10,964 bases of DNA from Solirubrobacterales bacterium (GTDB lineage: Bacteria > Actinomycetota > Thermoleophilia > Solirubrobacterales > Solirubrobacteraceae). Shown here in pieces: positions 6,514 through 10,964 of this stretch. The notes under the pieces are model-generated. The model did no database searches, was not told the origin of the DNA, and worked only from the letters and a program-made list of their open reading frames with translations. A program made the position numbers and the translations under genes. The stretch covers positions 7,788 through 18,751 of the forward strand of contig JAPLCH010000215.1 of assembly GCA_026392325.1 (NCBI GenBank). The letters are read 5' to 3'. Positions within the stretch are counted from its first letter, which is position 1; each line of letters opens with the position of its first letter.

Positions 6514-7287
6514 ATGGCCGATATCGAAATTCGCAACCTCCACGCTTCAGTTGACGGCAAGGAAATTCTCCGTGGCGTAAACCTTGAGGTCAGCGCCGGA
6601 GAAGTTCACGCGCTGATGGGACCAAACGGTTCCGGCAAGTCAACGCTCGCCAACGTGATCATGGGTCATCCTGCTTACGAGGTGACTGAGGGCAGCATCA
6701 CTTTCCTGGGCGAGGACATCACAGAAGCTTCCCCAGACGAACGGTCCCGCGCTGGCGTATTTATGGCCTTCCAGTACCCGGTTTCAGTTCCGGGCGTGAC
6801 GGTCACCAAGTTCCTCCGTTCCGTAATGAATGCCCATCGTGAGGCTCGCGGCGAAGAGGCAATCAGCCTCAAGGAATTCCGCCAGACGGTTGAGGCAGCC
6901 ATGGAGCTGACCAAGGTTCCCAAGGAGTTCAGCAGCCGGTACCTCAACGAAGGTTTCTCCGGCGGAGAGAAGAAGCGGATGGAGATCCTCCAGCTTGCGC
7001 TTCAGCAGCCACGCCTTGCAGTCCTTGATGAGACTGACTCAGGACTTGACATTGATGCTCTTCAAACCGTTGCCGAGGGTGTGAACGCGGTTGCTGGCGA
7101 GCAGGGAGACAAGATGGGAATCCTCATCATCACTCACTACCAGCGAATCTTGAGCCTTGTGAAGCCAACCCACGTGCACGTTCTTTACAAGGGTCGGATC
7201 GTCAAGGAAGGCGGCCCGGAGATCGTTACGCAGCTTGAGGCCAAGGGCTACGGCTGGATCGAAGAGGAGGTCGGGGCCTCCGCATAA
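6514..7287 (+). CDS. sufC: Fe-S cluster assembly ATPase SufC
   Basis: SufC is the soluble ABC-type ATPase of the SufBCD scaffold; ATP binding drives the conformational change needed to build a cluster on SufB-SufD. The 257-residue protein is complete: Walker A GPNGSGKS (36-43), Q-loop Gln87 in FMAFQYP, ABC signature SGGEKKR (149-155), Walker B LAVLDETDSGLD (168-179), and the switch His208 in ITHYQR. The FSGGEKKRMEILQ and DETDSGLDIDAL forms are typical for SufC and separate it from transporter ATPases. The start ATG has AGGAAGAG eight bases upstream. It is the first cluster-assembly gene of the plus-strand group, 51 bp after the regulator and 40 bp before sufS. A GC-rich hairpin overlaps its stop codon. 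Confidence 0.97.
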   Translation: MADIEIRNLHASVDGKEILRGVNLEVSAGEVHALMGPNGSGKSTLANVIMGHPAYEVTEGSITFLGEDITEASPDERSRAGVFMAFQYPVSVPGVTVTKFLRSVMNAHREARGEEAISLKEFRQTVEAAMELTKVPKEFSSRYLNEGFSGGEKKRMEILQLALQQPRLAVLDETDSGLDIDALQTVAEGVNAVAGEQGDKMGILIITHYQRILSLVKPTHVHVLYKGRIVKEGGPEIVTQLEAKGYGWIEEEVGASA

Positions 7288-7296
7288 GCGGCCCCG
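7272..7296 (+). terminator. GC-rich hairpin over the sufC stop codon
   Basis: CGGGGCC (7272-7278) and GGCCCCG (7290-7296) form a perfect 7-bp all-GC stem with an 11-base loop that contains the sufC stop codon (7285-7287). The sequence after it is TCCTTCATGTC, only mildly T-rich. It may be a partial terminator or a processing site that sets the ratio of SufC to SufS and SufU. This is inferred from position and stem strength only. Confidence 0.4.
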
Positions 7297-7327
7297 TCCT
7301 TCATGTCAACGCCGGCGGGTGCTCACC

Positions 7328-8551
7328 GTGATTGATCACGCCGCCATTGCAGCCCAGTTCCCGTTTCTCATGGAAACGGAAGGGGATGTTCCAATCGCTT
7401 ACCTCGACTCGGGGGCAACAGCGCAGAAGCCTTACGCGGTGCTAGCGGCAATGCGCGATCACGTTGCGCTTCACAACGCCAATGTGCACCGTGGGGTGTA
7501 CCCGCTTGCAGTCGAGTCAGATGCACTCTTTGAAGGTGCGAGGGAGAGGATCGGCGCGCGCTTTGGTCGCATCCCCGAGGAGACGGTTTTCACGAAGAAC
7601 GCCACTGAGGCGATCAATCTTGTCGCGCACTCATGGGGTCGCTCAAACGTTGGGGAGGGCGACCTGATCGTTACGACCCTGATGGAGCACCACGCCAACA
7701 TCGTCCCATGGCAGATGCTCGCTGAGGCCACCGGATGTGAGCTTGGCTGGGTGGAGGTTGATGCAGAAGGGCAGCTCGACCTTGCAAGCTTGGACGCGTT
7801 GCTGGAACGGAAGCCAAAGCTTGTTGCAGTAACTCATGTATCGAACGTCCTCGGGACGATCAATCCGATTGAGGAGATCGCCCGGAGAGTCCACGCGGCC
7901 GGCTCACTGCTCTTGGTTGATGGCTGCCAGGCAGCCCCGGCAATGGACTGTCGCGCAGCCGCCGAAGCAGCCGACTTTTATGTGATTACGGGCCACAAGG
8001 TTTACGCCCCGACGGGAATCGGAGTGCTGTTTGGGAGGCGCGACCTGCTTGCGGCGATGCCGCCGTTCATGGGTGGCGGGGACATGATCCGCACTGTCAC
8101 CCGCGAGGGCGCGACTTGGAATGACCTGCCGTTCAAGTTTGAGGCTGGAACTCCGCCATTTGTTCAGGCGACAGCGCTGGCAGCCGCATTCGACTGGATC
8201 GACGACATTGGAATTGATGACATTCGCGCCCATGAGCATGGACTCGTTGAGCAGACGCTCAGCGCCTTCTCCCAGATGGGTGACATCAAGGTTTTTGGTC
8301 CGGCCAGCGCGGACGACAGGGGTGCACTTGTCACCTTTGCGGTTGACGGCGTCCACCCACACGATGTGGCGGAGATCCTTGGCCGCGCTGGAGTATGCGT
8401 GAGGGCAGGCCATCACTGCGCCGGCCCGCTGATGGACGAGCTTGGCGTCTCCTCAACTACCCGCGCGTCTTTTGCCGTTCACAACAGCAGCGAGGATGTT
8501 GACCGTCTTGTTGCTGCGCTCGGCGACGTCCGTAGAATCTTTGGGGACTGA
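7328..8551 (+). CDS. sufS: Cysteine desulfurase SufS (group II)
   Basis: SufS is a PLP enzyme that takes sulfur from cysteine as an enzyme-bound persulfide and passes it to SufU for cluster assembly. With GTG at 7328 the protein has 407 residues, the usual family length. Visible are YLDSGATAQKP near the N-terminus, NVHRGVYPLA, FTKNATEAINLVAHSWG, MEHHANIVPWQ, HVSNVLGTINP, LVDGCQAAP, the PLP lysine Lys224 in ITGHKVYAPTGIG, and the catalytic Cys364 in RAGHHCAGPLM on the short-loop form typical of SufS. An in-frame GTG at 7319 is an alternative start; the frame is open back to 7235, but that part overlaps sufC in another frame and is not expected to be coding. A weak GGCGGG precedes 7328. It overlaps nothing and is followed by sufU after one base. 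Confidence 0.95.
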   Translation: MIDHAAIAAQFPFLMETEGDVPIAYLDSGATAQKPYAVLAAMRDHVALHNANVHRGVYPLAVESDALFEGARERIGARFGRIPEETVFTKNATEAINLVAHSWGRSNVGEGDLIVTTLMEHHANIVPWQMLAEATGCELGWVEVDAEGQLDLASLDALLERKPKLVAVTHVSNVLGTINPIEEIARRVHAAGSLLLVDGCQAAPAMDCRAAAEAADFYVITGHKVYAPTGIGVLFGRRDLLAAMPPFMGGGDMIRTVTREGATWNDLPFKFEAGTPPFVQATALAAAFDWIDDIGIDDIRAHEHGLVEQTLSAFSQMGDIKVFGPASADDRGALVTFAVDGVHPHDVAEILGRAGVCVRAGHHCAGPLMDELGVSSTTRASFAVHNSSEDVDRLVAALGDVRRIFGD

Positions 8552-8552
8552 C

Positions 8553-8975
8553 ATGGAAGAAGAGCTTTACCGCGAACAGATCATTGAGCATTACAAGCGC
8601 CCCCATAACTGGGGCGAGCTTGACCCTGCCGATATGGAAGCTCAGGACAACAACCCTCTCTGTGGTGACAACCTGAAAGTCCAGATGAATGCGGACGCCA
8701 ATGGCGTCGTGACCGCGGTTGCTTTCTCCGGTGACGGATGCGCTATTTCACAAGCGTCTGCGTCACTGATCAGTGACGAGATTGTCGGGATGAAGGTTGA
8801 TGATGTCGCCCGTCTTGACAAGTCCGCCATTTTGGACTTGCTCGGGATTGACATCAGTGCGACCAGGCTGAAGTGCGCGCTGCTTTCACTCAAGGTTTTG
8901 AAGAGCGCAGCCGTTGGTGGCTCAGTGGACTGGGAGACTGATTCTCCCGTCGCTAAGCCGCCCACTGACGGCTGA
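8553..8975 (+). CDS. sufU: SufU-type sulfur-transfer protein, short form
   Basis: SufU accepts persulfide sulfur from SufS through a zinc-dependent ligand exchange and hands it to the SufBCD scaffold. The 140-residue protein begins MEEELYREQIIEHYKRPHNW. It has the expected ligand residues Cys37 and Asp39 (NPLCGDNL), Cys63 (GDGCAISQASASL) and Cys108 (RLKCALLSLKVL). Bacillus-type and mycobacterial SufU have an insertion of roughly 15-20 residues between the second and third cysteines; here only 44 residues separate them, close to IscU. The IscU-type His before the last cysteine is absent (Lys107), so the SufU assignment stands. The ATG follows the sufS stop after one base, with GGGGA about six bases upstream inside sufS, which indicates translational coupling. 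Confidence 0.92.
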   Translation: MEEELYREQIIEHYKRPHNWGELDPADMEAQDNNPLCGDNLKVQMNADANGVVTAVAFSGDGCAISQASASLISDEIVGMKVDDVARLDKSAILDLLGIDISATRLKCALLSLKVLKSAAVGGSVDWETDSPVAKPPTDG

Positions 8976-9007
8976 GTAAACAACTAGCTGAAGGGTTGCC
9001 CTCGGCT

Positions 9008-9034
9008 TGAGTTGCTTCGGGGCGGTGCGACTCA
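9008..9034. terminator. Weak hairpin between convergent sufU and oxidoreductase genes
   Basis: TGAGTTGC and GCGACTCA can form an 8-bp stem with one G-T pair and an 11-base loop. The right arm covers the oxidoreductase stop codon. It lies between two convergent genes, where a terminator is expected, but no T-run is present and the stem is modest. Confidence 0.3.
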
Positions 9035-9982
9035 GCGGATACGGATTACAGGCTTGCCGATTGAGTCACGGTCCTCAAAGAACCGGACTGCGTCGACGCC
9101 GTGCTCCAGATCAAACACCGGCCCCGCAGGGGGTTTGAGCAGTCCAGCCTCAAACCATTTCATCAGGTCCGTGTGGGCTTCTTGGGCAAGGTTCGGCTCA
9201 ATCGGGATAACGCCACCCCAGTTCACACCAATGACATCAAGGTGTTTGAGAAGAAGGCGGTTGACCTTCACCTCTGGAATCCGCCCTGCCGCAAAACCGA
9301 TGACCAGTGCCCGGCCGAAAGGCGCCATGCACCGCAAAGACCCGTCGAACATGTCTCCGCCAACAGGGTCAACGACAACATCAACGCCGCGGCCTCCGGT
9401 CAGTTCCTTCACCTCGGCAATCCAGTCGCCGGCAGAATCCACTGCGTGATCGGCGCCCGCTTCAAGGGCGGCGGAGCGCTTCGCTTCCGTTGACCCGGTG
9501 GCGATGACTAGTCCAGCGCCAAGCGCCTTCGCAACTTGAATTGACGCAACGCCAACGCCGCCTGACGCGCCATGGACCAAAACGGTTTCACCTTCGGCAA
9601 GCCGCCCACGACGGACCAATGCAAGGTGGGCTGTTTGGTAGTTGATCGTGAAACCTGCGGCGGCCTCGTCGCTGAGCGAGTCGGGGATGGGGAAGGTTGT
9701 GACGAGCGGGGCGAGCACTGTTTCTGCCCAGCCTCCAAAGAGGGATGAGGCGATTACGCGCTCGCCTGTGTCGCGCCGGATGCCGACCAGTTCCGTGCCC
9801 GGAACGAATGGAAGGGGAGGTTTGATCTGGTACTCGCCCTTGGTGATCAGCATGTCCACAAAACCAACGCCTGCAGCTGACACGTCGATCTTTGCGAAGC
9901 CGTCAATCAGTTCAGGTTCGGGCCATTCGCCGAGGTGCAGCGAATCAGGGCCGCCTGTCTCTGTCATCACAAGTGCGCGCAT
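9032..9982 (-). CDS. Zinc-independent quinone oxidoreductase (MDR superfamily)
   Basis: The product (316 residues from the ATG at 9982) belongs to the medium-chain dehydrogenase/reductase superfamily, in the NADPH:quinone oxidoreductase branch. The GroES-like catalytic domain includes FVPGTELVG (59-67). A Rossmann cofactor motif HGASGGVG (137-144) follows, then LGAGLVIATGSTEAKRSAA and VVVDPVGGDMFDGSLRCMAP. The only cysteine is the one in that last segment, so neither the catalytic nor the structural zinc site of alcohol dehydrogenases is present. The substrate cannot be told from sequence. The start fits family alignments (MRALVMTETGGPDSLHLGEW); a further upstream open frame to 10105 is not credible. 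No Shine-Dalgarno sequence is seen; TAGACT lies eight bases upstream. It lies on the opposite strand between two SUF transcription units. Confidence 0.9.
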   Translation of the reverse strand: MRALVMTETGGPDSLHLGEWPEPELIDGFAKIDVSAAGVGFVDMLITKGEYQIKPPLPFVPGTELVGIRRDTGERVIASSLFGGWAETVLAPLVTTFPIPDSLSDEAAAGFTINYQTAHLALVRRGRLAEGETVLVHGASGGVGVASIQVAKALGAGLVIATGSTEAKRSAALEAGADHAVDSAGDWIAEVKELTGGRGVDVVVDPVGGDMFDGSLRCMAPFGRALVIGFAAGRIPEVKVNRLLLKHLDVIGVNWGGVIPIEPNLAQEAHTDLMKWFEAGLLKPPAGPVFDLEHGVDAVRFFEDRDSIGKPVIRIR

Positions 9983-9990
9983 TGGCGGCG

Positions 9991-9996
9991 AGTCTA
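9991..9996 (-). promoter_or_regulatory. Candidate -10 box of the oxidoreductase gene
   Basis: TAGACT on the minus strand lies eight bases before the ATG at 9982, a distance that fits a leaderless message. No Shine-Dalgarno sequence and no clear -35 box are seen. Confidence 0.4.
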
Positions 9997-10068
9997 CGCT
10001 GTCGCCCTTGCTGGCGATGAACTGAGGCGCGCTGTGGCCCGGACTCTCGCTAGACTCCCAAGTCCATC

Positions 10069-10087
10069 TCCTACCGCTGCGGTAGGA
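10069..10087. promoter_or_regulatory. Perfect 19-bp palindrome, candidate operator of the Rieske-sufB unit
   Basis: TCCTACCGC-T-GCGGTAGGA has 9-bp perfect arms around one central base and ends 21 bases before the Rieske ATG. TAGACT (10051-10056) lies upstream and TAGGAC (10083-10088) overlaps the right arm; either could be the -10 box, so a bound protein would touch the promoter. The inner CCTACC-N5-GGTAGG pattern recurs, with one changed base, at the promoter of the Rrf2 gene. It is too short-looped for a stable RNA hairpin, which favours a DNA-binding site for a dimeric regulator. Confidence 0.6.
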
Positions 10088-10108
10088 CATTGGGAAAGCC
10101 TCCATCTG

Positions 10109-10426
10109 ATGACAGAAACAATCACAGTCTGCGAAGTCTCCGAACTCCCAATAGGCGAGCGTAAAACCGTTGCCTGGGAGGACATGGAGATCCTTGTCGT
10201 GAACTACGACGGGGAGTTGCTCGCGATTGAAGACCGCTGCTCACACGATGACGGCGACCTGGCCGAAGGGGAGATCGACACAGACCGCTGTGCGATCGAA
10301 TGCCCCCGCCACGGAGCGCTCTTTGACCTCCGTTCCGGAAAACCACTTTCTTTGCCCGCTTACAAGCCCGTGAAAGCCTTCGCAGTGAAGGTTGACGGGA
10401 ACACGATCACCCTGGAGGTCGACTGA
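10109..10426 (+). CDS. Rieske-type [2Fe-2S] ferredoxin-like protein
   Basis: The 105-residue protein is a stand-alone Rieske domain. The cluster ligands are visible as Cys44 and His46 (CSHDDGDL) and Cys65 and His68 (CPRHGALFDL). It resembles the ferredoxin components of aromatic-ring dioxygenases and NirD-like proteins, but no oxygenase gene is near. Its position one base before sufB, with the sufB Shine-Dalgarno site inside its last codons, indicates a role linked to cluster assembly, such as electron supply or as a cluster recipient; the exact role is unknown. The ATG at 10109 gives the normal family length. A GGGAAAG about ten bases upstream may serve as ribosome-binding site. The palindrome upstream suggests regulation together with the rest of the SUF locus. 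Confidence 0.9.
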   Translation: MTETITVCEVSELPIGERKTVAWEDMEILVVNYDGELLAIEDRCSHDDGDLAEGEIDTDRCAIECPRHGALFDLRSGKPLSLPAYKPVKAFAVKVDGNTITLEVD

Positions 10427-10427
10427 C

Positions 10428-10964
10428 ATGACGCAAGGTCCCGACGCAGCAACAGCAGCCGCAGTTGAACCGGATGAGAACGAGGGTCTCCGTGAGATCA
10501 ACTCTGACTACGACGAGAAGTTCGGCTTTCACGATCCTGAGAACTACCTTTTCAAGGCACCCAAGGGACTGACCCGCGAGCTTGTAGCGCAGATCAGCGC
10601 GTTCAAGAATGAGCCGCAGTGGATGCTCGACTTCCGCATGAAGTCACTCGACAACTTCCTTGCCCGCCCAATGCCTACATGGGGCTCCCCAATGCTTGCC
10701 GACGTTGACTTCGACAACATTCACTACTTCGTTCGGGCCTCAGAGCGTGTCGAGCGTTCATGGGATGACGTGCCAGAAGATGTGAAGAACACTTTCGATC
10801 GCCTTGGTATTCCGGAGGCCGAGCGCAAGTTCCTTGCCGGCGTTGGCGCCCAGTATGAGTCAGAGGTCGTCTACCACCAGATTCGTGAGGATCTGGAAGA
10901 GCAGGGCGTGATCTTCAAGGACATGGACTCAGGGCTCCGTGAGCACGAGGACCTCGTTCGTGAG
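10428..10964 (+). CDS. sufB: Fe-S cluster assembly scaffold SufB, N-terminal part, cut by the window edge
   Basis: This is the first 179 residues of SufB, the main scaffold subunit of the SufBCD complex on which the cluster is assembled; complete proteins have about 470 residues. Recognisable N-terminal segments are YDEKFGFHDPENYLFKAPKG, LVAQISAFKNEPQWMLDFRM, SLDNFLARPMPTWG, DFDNIHYFVRASERVERSWD and GIPEAERKFLAGVGAQYESE, all typical of SufB rather than SufD. The ATG follows the Rieske stop codon after one base, and GGAGG lies nine bases upstream, so the two are co-transcribed and probably translationally coupled. The frame is open to the right edge. sufD would be expected downstream by family convention but is outside the window. 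Confidence 0.95.
   Translation, partial: MTQGPDAATAAAVEPDENEGLREINSDYDEKFGFHDPENYLFKAPKGLTRELVAQISAFKNEPQWMLDFRMKSLDNFLARPMPTWGSPMLADVDFDNIHYFVRASERVERSWDDVPEDVKNTFDRLGIPEAERKFLAGVGAQYESEVVYHQIREDLEEQGVIFKDMDSGLREHEDLVRE

Noticed and set aside
7235..7327. N-terminal extension of SufS overlapping the end of sufC
   Set aside because: The extension is Arg/Pro-rich, does not fit SufS family length, and is out-of-frame shadow coding of sufC.
7303..7335. Ten-codon open frame ATG to TGA across the sufS start, possible leader peptide
   Set aside because: No Shine-Dalgarno sequence and no meaningful peptide; overlap with the sufS start is likely by chance.
9983..10105. Upstream extension of the quinone oxidoreductase frame
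   Set aside because: It would run through the palindrome and Rieske promoter; the family N-terminus starts at the ATG at 9982.
9935..10108. Upstream extension of the Rieske reading frame
   Set aside because: It overlaps the start of the divergent oxidoreductase and the palindrome; the ATG at 10109 gives the normal Rieske length.
1..10964. Mobile elements, CRISPR, tRNA or toxin-antitoxin genes
   Set aside because: No transposase, direct-repeat array, tRNA-like fold or small paired genes were seen; all sizeable stretches are explained by the genes listed.

Overview
The window (10,964 bp, moderately high GC) looks like chromosomal DNA of an actinomycetote, possibly a Thermoleophilia-type lineage. 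The reasons are a SUF system of actinobacterial type (Rrf2 regulator, SufC, SufS, SufU, Rieske protein, SufB), a c-di-AMP (ydaO-yuaA) riboswitch in front of a secreted cell-wall hydrolase, an LppP/LprE-type lipoprotein, and several genes that look leaderless. The lineage is an inference from gene content, not from a marker gene. No mobile element, CRISPR array, tRNA or rRNA was seen. No stretch over 300 bp lacks a gene or a recognisable element.

Left part (1-2790, minus strand): msrB (methionine sulfoxide reductase B), then a 14-TM-type MFS exporter with an unusual C-terminal extension, then the N-terminal third of an M3-family oligoendopeptidase F that runs off the left edge. All three face left and could be co-transcribed.

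Middle (2802-5951): a minus-strand secreted protein with two peptidoglycan-binding repeats and an NlpC/P60-like domain. Its long leader is a c-di-AMP riboswitch (about 3852-3997), and a hairpin with a T-rich tail follows it. A plus-strand LppP/LprE-like lipoprotein is divergent from it. This lipoprotein converges tail to tail with an RNase D gene on the minus strand, and one hairpin spans both stop codons.

Right part (5954-10964): the SUF iron-sulfur cluster assembly locus. An Rrf2 regulator with three cysteines starts 31 bp from the divergent RNase D start and is followed by sufC, sufS and sufU. A minus-strand zinc-less quinone oxidoreductase gene separates this group from a second plus-strand unit, a Rieske [2Fe-2S] protein and sufB, which runs off the right edge. 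SufS supplies sulfur, SufU relays it, SufB and SufC form the scaffold ATPase, and the Rrf2 protein is the likely sensor of cluster supply.

The most interesting signal is regulatory. A perfect 19-bp palindrome (TCCTACCGC-T-GCGGTAGGA) lies before the Rieske-sufB unit, and an imperfect copy with the same 6-5-6 architecture (CCTAGC-N5-GGTAGG) overlaps the promoter of the Rrf2 gene. This suggests one operator for autoregulation and for control of both halves of the SUF locus.
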